Of a DNA stretch of 64,000 nt, positions 24,041 to 35,400 are shown piece after piece. A program made the translations under genes and the position numbers. Position 1 is the first letter of the stretch; each line of letters opens with the position of its first letter. Origin of the DNA: Durusdinium trenchii. Its lineage: Eukaryota; Sar; Dinophyceae; Suessiales; Symbiodiniaceae. The stretch spans positions 2,199,007 to 2,263,006 of the forward strand of contig CAXAMN010023361.1 of the NCBI GenBank assembly GCA_963970005.1. The letters run 5' to 3'. Below the pieces are notes generated by a model. That model saw nothing but the letters and a program-made list of their open reading frames with translations. It had not been told where the DNA came from and did no database searches.

Positions 24041-25240
24041 ACACTACTGTAGGTCACGTTCTGTAGGTAAATGGTCAAGGGATTTGTATTCATCGATCCC
24101 AAACGGGTTGGTCTGACCGCTGCGCAGCGTCGGCAGATTCTCATCCTCGCATATGTCCTTGCATCCTATTGGCACCCTGGCGCCTGGCGCTGTTTGATTT
24201 CGTGTTTGCCGACGGATGGAGAACTCTGAGAACTCTCTCTGCAGTGAAGGGGGTAGATGTTTGACATTGTTTGACTCACAGAACTTGATCTGACAGTTGG
24301 CCTATGTTGGACTCTTTGTACCACACGCTAGATGGAAACATTATGAAACATGGTTTTATTGTTTAGGAGGTATGTGGGAGCAGCATTTTGTGTAAGCCGC
24401 ATAATTTAAAATCCAGCCCAGGACATTCCAACAGGTCTGTTGCAGAAGTGATGTCAGGGGGTTATGAAAGGTGCTTTTTGACCGCTTGTGCCTGAGACTG
24501 AAACTCACCAATCCAAGGTACAACGTGGTGCATGCACCCTATGTCTACAACAGCTTGGACTGTGTGAATACAGCCAGAATGCTCGAGGGGGATGGAGGGG
24601 AGTGAAGGGGGCCAAATCCTGAACGTGTTTAGGCTGATTGATTTTCCCTCCCAAAGGAAGTACCCTCAGAGACTTTTGCTACATTTGGAGAGCTTCATGG
24701 ATCACACAACATTCTCGGAAGGTAGTGGGACTTAAGCCCAAATATCCCCAAACACCAAACCTCAGAGATCCTCAGAGTCAGCGTTTGTGGACTATTCTAA
24801 TGTAGGGAGGAGACTAAGATATGTCTCAACATGAAGAGACCAACCTACTGGGTTTCCATCTACTTTCTGAGGGGCTGTGAAGAAGGAGATGCTATGGAAT
24901 GCAGATGGTGTTCTACATGGGGCTGGCTTTCAGTCAAGAGAATGCTGATATATCGCGATGTATCACGACATTTAATATACAGCACACACCCCTGCCAACA
25001 TCCACCACTTTCAGAGGTCGTGGCCATTCCTCTCGGGTCTCATCTTCTGCATCCAACATCCCAAACGCCATTGTGGCCCCTCCGGGCTCCTTGGGATAGA
25101 AAGCCATCACGTTGCTTTTGATGTAGCGAGCTGACAAAGAAGTATGATTGAAACATATTGAAACATTAGAAACTGAACACAACATGCATGCTTCATGTAG
25201 TGTAACTATGCTGTAACGACAGTACTGTACTGTCCCTCGA
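24041..25240. other. no supported gene
   Basis: Only short frames without convincing codon use were found. I see no structured RNA and no repeat apart from the MITE fragment just upstream. Confidence 0.35.
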
Positions 25241-25319
25241 GTGCTCCTCGAGTGCGACCAAAACGGCCTATCAAAAGAATTGTCCTTTGTAAGCAACAAA
25301 AGGATGCCACAGGAGCTCT

Positions 25320-25642
25320 ATGTTGATGATTCTTGGAGTGCCCATGATCACATTGGTCTCAAACCCACCTATAGACACTCCCTACGTCGCGTCGCCCGCC
25401 TATCCGCCACGGTGCCACGATGTGCACCAGACGGCGATCCTGTTCTTCGTGACGCTGGTGGCGGGGCGCCGGAAGTTGGGACGCCCCAGTCGAGGTTCTT
25501 TACAAGCGGGATGGGTGGATGGAGGTACCAGCTAGGGAGGCGGGGAGGAAGTAAGAGAGGCATCTTGACTTGGCTCACACGTCCAGGGCCCCTTCGGCAC
25601 CAAACCATACCAAACCCCATCTCCGCGCCCAAAGGGCGTTGA
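25320..25642 (+). CDS. GC-rich coding-like region, frame unresolved
   Basis: All three + frames are open over parts of this stretch. One ends RPGPLRHQTIPNPISAPKGR before the TGA at 25640. Another reads DAPVEVLYKRDGWMEVPARE. A third contains a hydrophobic run, HQTAILFFVTLVAGRRK. Exon-like base composition is clear, but I cannot choose the frame or fix the borders. Confidence 0.3.
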
Positions 25643-25744
25643 CAGATGACTTGGGAGAGCCATGGAGACTCCGTTCACTTGACCCTATGGCAGATCAGGT
25701 GAGGAATACACCCAAGTGGTGAATAGACCGCTGACCAGATATAT

Positions 25745-25920
25745 CTATACAAATACCAGCACCCCCAAGGGGTTGTTAATGGACACCCCTTAACTGCTAA
25801 GGGGCTATCAATAGACACCCCTCGGGGGGTCCTGGTATACCATATATGTTATACCATGGCCTCCTTAAAATAGGGTGTCTAAAACGAGCCCAATAGACAC
25901 CCTTAGACACCCCCTTAAGT
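25745..25920. repeat. cluster of short inverted repeats
   Basis: CCCCTTAACTGCTAAGGGG, the GGTATACCATATATGTTATACC palindrome and several alternating AATAGACACCCCT / AAGGGG words make a series of possible stem-loops. No coding frame crosses it. Confidence 0.6.
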
Positions 25921-26262
25921 ATGTCAATCAGCCCTGGTGACTGTGCGGCGGTCGTTCACCCAGCCAACAGATCGCCCACTCAGGCACCTCAGGCAACCCC
26001 AAACAGTGTAGCCGCAAGCTCCCAATGATTTTGTGGGTTTGGTATGGTTTGGTGGTTCATTTTCCCTACAATCTGGAATCGATGGAATTGCTTTTGGTGC
26101 TTGGTTTCCTTCCCAGACCAACTATATCTTACATTCGAGTCACAATAAAATGGGAGTACATCGTAAACGGATGTAAACGGTACTATATATACTGTATATT
26201 ATATTATGTAATTCTTCCATACATAGATGGTCTGGGATTGCTCAAAGTTTCTTACGGCTCAG

Positions 26263-26477
26263 GCTTAGGCTTGGCCATGCACGGACTCCACATCGCTGAC
26301 GGAAGGTTCTTCATGGAGAAGGGGCAACGCAGTCGGTTCTTCTATGACCAACAGCAGCCCGGAGCCTCGGGAGACATCCAGAAATCATCACAAATCCATG
26401 TGCATCGAGAAGCAAACAAAGGTTGGAGATCAACAGAGATCCTGGAACCGGGAAGGCGTGCAATGGCGTGTGAGTGA
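26263..26477 (+). CDS. terminal exon, hypothetical
   Basis: After the acceptor TTACGGCTCAG|GC the frame reads LGLAMHGLHIADGRFFMEKG, then QRSRFFYDQQQPGASGD, and ends TEILEPGRRAMACE before a TGA at 26475. Entry is in phase 1, as in the typical AG|GC junctions of this genome. Function unknown. Confidence 0.5.
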
Positions 26478-26874
26478 CTGGGACAGTGACAGGGATTCAC
26501 GAGGGATTATTAAGGAACGGAAGATGACCTGGTGGATTCGACCTCATAAGTCGGAGAAAAACAGCCTGTCCTAACCGAGATCCACTGAGATCCACCGCGA
26601 GAGATCCACCGACCGATCTGTTGTTTTCCATTGTTTTCCCCCAAACAGTGTGGTAACACGGGGTTCTTACGGTAGGTGTTAAGGACAGGTGTTTGATCGA
26701 GGTGCTCGCATTTGCATCTGGCTAACTCGCTGCTAACCCGCATTCACCTTGAGATCTTCGGAGTACATTTCGACTGCGCAGGCTCGCAGAATCTTGTGGG
26801 TTGGCGCGGGTGCTCTTCGAGACTGCGCTCTCGTTGTGGCGCCGTGCACATTTTCGGACCTGGTGATTACTTCT

Positions 26875-27035
26875 GATTCTCGTGGCAGGCGCATGGGAAA
26901 CCTCGATTTTCGGTGGTCCACAGTCGACCTTTCGTGACAGGTGCAGGAGATCGGAGTGGCTTTTATGTCGATGTACAGATTTCGTGGCGGGCGCAGTACT
27001 TTGGGTGCTCTGATTTCGTGGCCGGTGCAGTGAAT
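26875..27035. repeat. recurrent TTTCGTGGCnGGYGCAG words
   Basis: Four related words occur near 26876 (TTCTCGTGGCAGGCGCAT), 26930 (TTTCGTGACAGGTGCAG), 26980 (TTTCGTGGCGGGCGCAG) and 27016 (TTTCGTGGCCGGTGCAG). The spacers differ. Confidence 0.65.
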
Positions 27036-27117
27036 CGGGACTTTTGGACATGTGTGGCTCGTTTCAGAAATTGGCCTCTAGACTAGACCTCTAGCACCCT
27101 AAGACTGCGGCTTGTGA

Positions 27118-27404
27118 ACCACCACCACCATCTTCACCATCACCATCATGACCTTCAACACCAAAATCAACATCACCACCATTAACATCACCATCACCAC
27201 CACCATCACCATCATCACCACCACCACCATCAGCATCACCATCATCACCATCGCCACCGCCTTCACCACCACCACGACCATCATCACCACCATCACCACC
27301 ACCTTCACCACCTTCACCACCATCATCACCATCATCACCACCACCATGACCATCATCACCACCAACACCACCATCACTACCACCATTTCCACCACCATCA
27401 TCAC
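27118..27404. repeat. CAN-triplet microsatellite (CACCATCAC)
   Basis: Nearly every triplet is CAC, CAT or a one-base variant for about 285 bp. Both strands are therefore open in some frame (T/I-rich on +, V/M-rich on -), which is a composition effect rather than evidence for a gene. Confidence 0.9.
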
Positions 27405-28370
27405 GATTTCTAGACCTCTAGACCTTAGACCTTTAGACACACTCTTTGGGGTCGCTCGGTGCCCACAAGATATGTTTGCTTCAGCGATGCTGATCAGGTG
27501 GAAGATTTCATGAACCCATGACAGAATATCATTTGAGATGAAACACCTCGCGTGACGAGAGCCAGATAGAACCTTGAAGTGACGGAATTGCAGATCATTG
27601 CGGTGCAAGGTCCAACTACTGCAGCGACTGCTCTCCCCCCCTTTTCTTGAATGTAGTCACTACCTCCACCCACACCATCTGCACTACTTCCGGGAATCGG
27701 GTGGTGAATCCTTCGCAAGGATCTGGGAGGCAAAGATGGTTGAAGTCCCCAAGAAAGAACTCCAGCATCTCCAGCCTTTCCTGACCACTGAGGAAGGCAG
27801 AGACCAAGAAGGTCTTTCACATCCTCGAGTACATGGTGCACGCGCAAAATCACCGCACATGCGCGCGCCGCGGTGGGACCAGGGTTCATTCATTCATTCA
27901 TCGACATAACTTGAAGATGTCTAGAGCCGCCAGTTCGGCCTTTCGTTCATCTAAGGGGTATGAGACGTGTTTGGACCCAGTTGGGCTATGCTATGCGCTG
28001 ATGATTCAACACGTATCTAGACTACTCCAACAGATAGCAAGACTCACACGACCGGGACCACTATGTGCAAAATAAATGTCGATGCCATTACCTGATGAGC
28101 TGGTGGGTAAACACCTTTGTGATCCTCTATGTATAATGGTTTGGGGTGTCCCAGCTACAGTAAATCCATGTAAATCCTCATGGCCCATGGAACATATATG
28201 ATGACCAATGTCCTCCTGCAATGCCCCACTGGCAGGTGCCTTTTCACGTGATCTTGCCAATGCTGGAAAGCGCCTTGGCATTCTTCAAAAATCAATGAAT
28301 CTCAGGGGCCATTTTCTCAACCATTGATGATGGGTCTTACATGGAAAACACATTGTTTCATCCCAGCTTC

Positions 28371-28508
28371 ATGGAATTCTTGCGAGCCCCCCACAACTCA
28401 CCCTTCGGGAAGAAACGTACGGAGGCTTCCTCGTTTGTCTCAGCTGAAATCAGAGGCAAACGGAAGGGTAGTGCGCAGAAAGGGTTTTGCAAAAACCATA
28501 GCTACTAA
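28371..28508 (+). CDS. small exon or ORF, basic protein
   Basis: ATG at 28371 opens MEFLRAPHNSPFGKKRTEAS, then SFVSAEIRGKRKGSAQ, to a TAA at 28506 (45 residues). Codon use is exon-like. The 3' end may be intronic, since the last residues (KNHSY) are less convincing. Could be a first exon or a short terminal one. Confidence 0.45.
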   Translation: MEFLRAPHNSPFGKKRTEASSFVSAEIRGKRKGSAQKGFCKNHSY

Positions 28509-28784
28509 CTTCGTGGAAGGTCCGGGACATACGTGGAACCCGGGGCTATTCGCAGGCGTTTCGTGGAATGATGGGCCAGTGGAAAAACAAACCATAACAA
28601 CAAAAAAACATAAAAAAAAATAACTGCGCGGAACTTTGTGGAAGGTATTTTTGATGCACTAAGACTAACTTCGTACAAACAATTTTTGATGACTCCCTTT
28701 CCACACACACACACACACCCTCGATTTGAGCTGAGTGTTGTTTTTGACATGAAAGGGTTTATACAAGATGTAACCTTCAAAAGC

Positions 28785-29760
28785 TGGCGTAGGCAACCTG
28801 CTTAGGGACGTAGGCGGTCGCAGGCATTGCAATAAGTCTAATGTTTGTCGTAGGCGTTTGCAGTAGGCATTTGCCGTAGGCGACCAAAATCGACCGAAAT
28901 TGCATGCCTTGAAGTCACCCAGCTTGTGTTTCTGATTCAAATTTGAATTGACAGTGGGAATTTTGTCTCAGTTTCTTGTAGCAGATGTGTTTCATCTTAT
29001 AGTCTGGGACATGAACCAGGGGCAGTTTGCAAGGGCACTTGGAATGACCACCAGAGAAAAACGCAAAACATTGCAATGCAACCGCAATGCCAAGACTACC
29101 CTGGAGGTTAGAAAGGCCACTGTTTCTGTGTAAGAGGTGAGAACTCCCAACAATGTCCCAAACAACTCTTTTGTGCTGTTTTCCTGGTGACATTTTCCGT
29201 AGGCTCACCGTAGGTTCTCCGTACAGGCACCGCAGGCAAAAATGCATTTTGTGATCCTTCCCCCATGTCCGCTTGCCCAAAGTACTCGCAAGTAAATGTT
29301 AAAACCTGCTGTTCTGAGAAGTATTCCCAATGTCGAAGACATGGGGAGACTATACGCGTCAGTGCACGTCCCGCGTGGTATCGTCCCTCGCCTCCAAAGT
29401 AGTGTCCAAAACTCATTATGAGCATGAAGTCGTTGCTTGCTTGTCTTCCGTTGTGAAGCACATAGCCAATGAAACCAACTTGCCCATCGTAGAGTGCCTG
29501 TGTGCTGGCATTTGCCCCGTCTGTTTGCTAATGACTTGAGCCGCTCAGTCGAGCTCATCATCTGAAAGATAAAGGGTCAGCTGCTGCGTAAACGTTTCCA
29601 CTCGCAAGAACTGCATGGTACCGTAGGCAAATTGGAACAGCAATGCTCCAGACTCCAAAACATCACGTTCTTGAATTTCCCGTAGGCGATGTGGAATAAG
29701 CTATGTTTGCCGTAGGCTTTCACTGTGGAAATGTAGACAAACCGTAGGGGTTCTACATAG
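28785..29760. repeat. field of recurrent CCGTAGGC words
   Basis: CGTAGGC or a close variant occurs near 28787, 28807, 28847, 28875, 29199, 29209, 29622, 29680, 29709 and 29741, always on the + strand. Related GCAGGC/GTAGGCA words stand between. Flanks are unrelated. Weak open frames on both strands in 29108-29561 were not called. Confidence 0.7.
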
Positions 29761-30222
29761 GCACCCAAGGATGATAACACCACTACATCCTTAAAATCTT
29801 TAAACAAAACAATCTCTGCTCATTTGGCCTTCATGAAAGAAAGGATGGTTGCTCCCAGCTGATGGATATTGAAGCCATCTGCGCAGCTTTCAAGAGATCA
29901 TAACTTCACTATCACTTCATCGAAAGCTCAGCCAAGCATTTGGGTTCGGTGGGTTCTGCTTGGGTTATATATATATATAACTGAGGGCTCCCCAGGACAT
30001 CCAGCTCAAAAGAGGAATCATCGGGATGTCGCATCACCTCCTGCGCGTAGGCCAGGTTTGGCCTAGAAGGTCCCTGGTTTGGCCCGGGCATGCAAGTGAG
30101 CCAGCGGGGTTTTTTAGTATCCCTGAAATCATCGAGTTCACCAGGTGTCTCGTATTTGGAGCATGGTTATCCTTTTTGGGCCATGCCATCCGCATACTTA
30201 TCAAGGATTCTTTCAAGTGTAG

Positions 30223-30366
30223 ATGGACGCCCAGTCACCCATTGAGCTTCCCTTCGAGCTCACTCCCCACTACTGTAAGCAGTTTCCAGCGCCAGAACCG
30301 GACGAGCCCATTGCCAAGCAGAAGCCCGCGGCGCGCGGGGTCTCAGGATCGGTCGAAGCACCATGA
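30223..30366 (+). CDS. small terminal exon, hypothetical
   Basis: The sequence TTCTTTCAAGTGTAG directly precedes ATG 30223, a good acceptor for cis- or spliced-leader trans-splicing. The 47-residue frame reads DAQSPIELPFELTPHYCKQF, then PAPEPDEPIAKQKPAARG, to a TGA at 30364. Codons end mostly in G or C. Unknown function. Confidence 0.5.
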   Translation: MDAQSPIELPFELTPHYCKQFPAPEPDEPIAKQKPAARGVSGSVEAP

Positions 30367-31842
30367 AACGTTGTGTTGCAGGGACGCCAAACGTTGTGTT
30401 GCAGGTCTCACTCGACGACTCGATGCGAAATTGCTTCAAAGATCAGAACCTGATCATGGGGACATGGCGGGGGATCAAACAGCAACATGGTTTTTCTCAC
30501 CATAAGCGAGCCGTTGCGTAGCTCTTTTGTTTTAATGTGGCATTAACTGCTTCAAGGTCGTGTGTGTGTGTGTGCGCGATCCTCCTTTGTACTGCCTAAA
30601 GTAAATCCTGGGTGTCTACTGCGCTTTTTGAACTTGCGAAATGGACAAATAATTGCTTTCAGAGCATGTAGGATGTGCAACACCAGGAGATAAATCCTGA
30701 CCTGGCCTCTAAGTTGGAGAGCGGGGGCTATGGATTTATATACTGTAATTGTATCGAAAAACGAAAAAACAAAAAAATAGTTTTTGGGGTTGGGGAGGGG
30801 TCAGGGGACAGGAGACAAAACCTGTCTCTAAGGGCTCTTGACTTTCATGACTTTCATGACACTCTTTTTCCAACTTTCCAACATCATCTACATGTTGGCG
30901 GGGCTGGATGTTCATGCAAGTACCAGCCCACCAAAGAGACTTGCATCGAACAGTGGTATTGGTGAGGGCGCTCAACGACGTACTTGCGAGCAACGTTAAG
31001 CTCAAGCTGTCTCATTCGGTGCTTTGCAGTAAAGAGCAGCTAACGCATGTTCATGCACTAGAGCGGTACTGCGCACATGCCAGCAATCACTGAAGGGCGG
31101 TCCTACCGACCTCATTCTCAAGTGTGTGCATTGTTCACTTCCTGTTTGGACTCATTCACACATCCAGTGCGCCGCCACACGTTCACACACACGCTCACAC
31201 TTTTCCGGGGATGTCAACCCTGTGGTAGCTGGACCATCGCCGTGGTGTTGTGTGCCTCTTTGCAAACTGTCATCGACTTCATAGTGGAAGGCCCCTAACG
31301 GCGGGTATCATGATCATGTGTTTCATTTTTTGTTTTTAGCACTTGAGTCTTCAACCACAACAAGCAAACATATATGCAAAATGTTGGGTTAAGACTCGGT
31401 TAAAACATATTAAGATATATTAAGTTTGTATGTTGCTCATGTGGATACGACATGATACGACTCGTTGTTATCGGGACAGCATGTTTGACACTGCGCAGTG
31501 CCACAGTTCAGGTCAGTGCTTTTCGTGATGATCGAAGGCTTTGATGAACATGCGGCTTGGACATACAATTGAGCGTAGTGGTTGCAAAAACAGGCATGAT
31601 GTCCGATGCACTTGCAAGGGAATTCTCCCCATTCTACCGCCAATTTCACAGCGGGACCATCAATCTGATCAAACCGATGTGATATCCAATGCATGGACAG
31701 AGGATTCCCTTTTCTTGCATAGGAACTGGGCCAGGATGACCACTGCTCGCCCAACGACGGCCAGATGCTAGAACCCTGCTTCTCTCGGAAAGAAACTGCG
31801 GAAAGGTCATTGAATTGACCGGGGATCTCTCACCGTTTCCAC
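30367..31842. other. no supported gene
   Basis: Apart from GT microsatellite letters near 30560 and short frames without splice borders, nothing is recognised. Confidence 0.35.
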
Positions 31843-31961
31843 AACCCTGACAATCCATGTACTCGTAAATATAAGTTTATTGGGGTGTTTTTTGGTCAAT
31901 GTATATAGGTATAATGATTTTGTATGTGTATTTTATATTCCATACATGGTGTGTCGGGGTT
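31843..31961. mobile_element. MITE, ~119 bp, CCATG-type terminal inverted repeats
   Basis: The left end AACCCTGACAATCCATGTA pairs with the right end TACATGGTGTGTCGGGGTT. The internal GGGGTGTTTTTTGGTCAATGTA is shared with the element at 50379-50468, where it reads GGGGTGGTTTCAGGGGTCAA. Non-autonomous; no transposase in the window. Confidence 0.65.
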
Positions 31962-32437
31962 AGAGTTCTCACTGGTAGTTCGAAGTCCCAAGTCCTGGGA
32001 CTCGTTTTGGACGTGAAACAACACTTAAAACCACATTGCGCAACAGAGCGGCGGTTCAGGGCTCCCTCTACATCCCTTACCGAAGTGTGGCAACGGGTTT
32101 GAAGGGGGTGTGCAAAAGTGAGGAGTTTACATTGAATTATGACTTGGGTACCTAGTCGTGTGCGAGCAAGATACACGTTTCCCTCCGGAAGAAGAGTAAA
32201 TCCAAACAACACAAACAATAGGAAAGGAGAAGTCGGTAAATCCATAATAAACAGGAAAATAAACCATGAATATCCTCAATCTCCGTGCCAGGCCATCCAT
32301 GTCTAGAATCATTGTCTACATACACATCACAGTGTGTTCTCTTTTATGGCCAATGTAAGATCATCCGTGTTGTTCTTCCATGGATCCATTGGCGTTCTTC
32401 CACCGGATCTGCTGGGCGCTAACGCGCCTGTCTCAAG

Positions 32438-35400
32438 GCGAGACACTTGGGACCTGAGAAGCTCATGCAATTTCTGAACGACAGGCGAGTTTCGGCGTTT
32501 CTTTTACGGCGACCAACGAGGTGGTCGGTGGCCTAGGACTCTGGCTGTTGGTGATGCTTTTTGTACTTGATGGATCTTTTTGTACCTAGCGACTAGCGAC
32601 CTATAACGACCTTCCGCATCGATCGGATCCACATGGATCGTCACGGATCCACTCTTCCAAGTCGGCCGTTTTCCCTGTGGATCACTGGTGATGCGCCACT
32701 TTTCGCTGGTTCACGTGGACCACTCTGATGGACCCCGCAGGTTCACACTCATGGACCACGTGTGTAGCCGGCATTCGGCCTGGAATCCCGGTCGACGGCG
32801 AGGCGGTGCGAGGGGTGACGGGCGGACGCAGGCGATTGCTGGAGGATTTTTACTGTAACGCATCGTGTACACCATTCGATCCGAGGTGATTCAAGGTGAC
32901 ACTCCCAATGGTCTAAGCGATCAGAACAGCGCCAGGAACTCCCAAGTAAAGGCTTAGTAAGAGGATGCAAGAGGGTTAATCCAATGTTGTTGTTAGATGT
33001 TGTTTTTATATAAAGGCTTGGTTCACCTATCAAAAGGGCCCTACAGTCCTACTTTCCACTTTCCATTCATGGCTAGTATCCATAGGATTTGGCGCTTGGG
33101 CTGCAGAACCTTCGAAAGGAGAACATCAATCTGCTTGGAGAAAGCTTGATCTTCACCGGTCGTTATCGGCCTGTCACAAGATGTTTCTAACTTAAGTACC
33201 CCGTGGTGTGATCAATCAGGCTCGTTTTTGAAAAGGCCACCTGTGAATCCCTGCTGTTGAAGCAAGAAATCCAGCAAGCCACCCTGTTTCACAGGATGTC
33301 ACAGGACATCCTGCAAATTCCCCACCATCGTATATAATTCAAGGTCCACAGACTGAAAGAATCATGGAAGTGGAGGAGTTCACCACCTGTTTTGTATTAA
33401 GAGGAACCATGTTCGGGCTTCCATGTTCGACGTAACCATGATGATCTCAAGGAGTGTACTCATTTTGGGGGGGCCAGATCCTCAGTCACGGACAAGACCA
33501 AGCGGCTTTGAGGTACGGCCCAAACGTATTGTTTGGAGCATTTGGGTGGGTCAAAGATGGTCAAAAGGTATCCAATATTTGTTTCAAACAAGCGCCCCAA
33601 ATCATGATGTACTCATAGGAGAAAAAGATGACACAGTGGAGCCAGGACGTCAATCGGATGAACTTGAGCAGTTGGTCCTACCCCGTACATGTGGTAACCT
33701 GCCCAGCCCTTTTTGGGCGGATTGGGGACAACCCACGAAAATCCTAACCGGTGGAAAGTTTGGTTAATCAAAGATTAAATCAGGATGACCCCTAACAGGT
33801 TAATCAATGCCCAGGTTAATCCTAACAGGTTAAAATCCTAACAGTTCCAAAGATCTTTGGCTTTGGGGTCCATGCTTGAACTTTGGAACTGGTCGATGCG
33901 GCGATGATGAGTTCCTTGGGCTGCGAGGTCACAAAAATTGAGACCGTCGGAGAGGAGTATGTGCCAGGGACTGAGGTGAGACAGGCAAGTTGGACCCACG
34001 CTTGGAGCGCATGATTGGATAGGGCAAAAGGGTCGTTCAACCCTGGTAGGGTTGTACAGGGCTGAGATGTAAACACATTACACAGGCAGAGCAGAACGGA
34101 AGAGCAGAGAGAAAGAGAGAGGGAGAGAGAAACAACAACACCTAGAGTTTTCTGAATGAACACTGCACCCAGACCAGACTGTCTACAAGGTATTTCATGG
34201 TAGCAGATTCTCATCATTTCTCATCATTTCCTGGATTTGGCCAATGCATTGGCAGCCAGGTGGTGATCCAATGTGTCTTTCAATGAGATAGGTTTCAAGG
34301 GGAGTAAGGCTAGTTCACATCTACTGTACGTTAGTCACGTGTCATGTGAGTTACATGAGTCACGTGGCCATCCCACACTGCTCCCCGCTTTGCGTAGGCG
34401 AAGACCCGTTGGACCCGATGAAGCTGTCGTGCTTTGTTTTTTTCCGGTACCTGACCGTGATGAGAACACGAGCAAGACCTGCAGGGAAGTGATTCACCCT
34501 GCATACCCTGCATGCGAGCATGACCTGCGTGTTTTTGCAAGTCTTTTTCCGGTTCCTGAAGCCAAATGCACGCCCTAGGGATCCACATGCCACCCTCTGA
34601 GACTAGGTGATGTGTGGAAAACACTGAGACGTGAGACGGTGCCAGGAGCGTCCAGTTCGTACCTTTTGAGGTTCGGTAAGGGAAGGTGGAAGACGCTTGG
34701 ATGCCCTGGAACCATTCGGTTCTGTTCTCGTGGATCTGCACTCAGAGAACAATTGGAGGATGTCCTGCTGAGCCTGAGGTGCGCTGTGGGCGTTGTTCCG
34801 GAAGACGATCTCGAGGCCAGGACGAAACATGTGGCGTGGAGTTTCCGTTTGTCCCTACACTTGGAACATCACTCGGCAGTGAATTCGTTCAGCTTTTCTG
34901 AACTTGAGGGCTTTCACCCGCCACCCACCCATAGCTAGCTCCGGCTTGGCGCCACTGTTCGCTTCGGCTCGACCGGGGACCCATGAAACACCGGACAGAA
35001 CACACGGTCCGTGTCGACCGCGCCCGGACCGACCACACGCAGCCAGGCGGGAGACTTCGAGGGGCGCAGCAAGGTCTTAGGTCGACTTCTGCAGGTGGGG
35101 TTTGAGTTGCTTGGACTTTCCCAGGAGAGGGTTCCGTTTCCTTCAACGTTCATTTCCCAGCTTGCAGATGTTCCCCTTTCTTTTAATTGCTTTGTTGATT
35201 TTTTTGCTTGGTGTTGCCATGTTTTTCCAGGTCTTTTGGGAGGATAAGCAATACTATGCAATACTAATAAGGAATAAGTGTCTCTTTTGATGTGAGAAAC
35301 AAAAGTGACGATGAGTGAAGAAAGGTGGAGAAGAAACAGCACGGTAGTTCTAAACACATTGAACTAGTGAAAGCGCCCAACCAAAGTTCCTATAAGGTTT

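Noticed and set aside
27099-27608. 169-codon minus-strand Val/Met ORF and 121-codon + Thr/Ile ORF
   Set aside because: Both come from the CAN-triplet microsatellite.
27616-27807. LGDFN-like string on the minus strand, as in LINE endonucleases
   Set aside because: No flanking endonuclease or reverse transcriptase motifs; a five-residue match is not enough.
32380-32430. FFHxxIGVLP-like string as the missing FxDIxGFT cyclase exon
   Set aside because: No Asp in the right place and a stop before the next exon; the true first metal-binding exon was not found.
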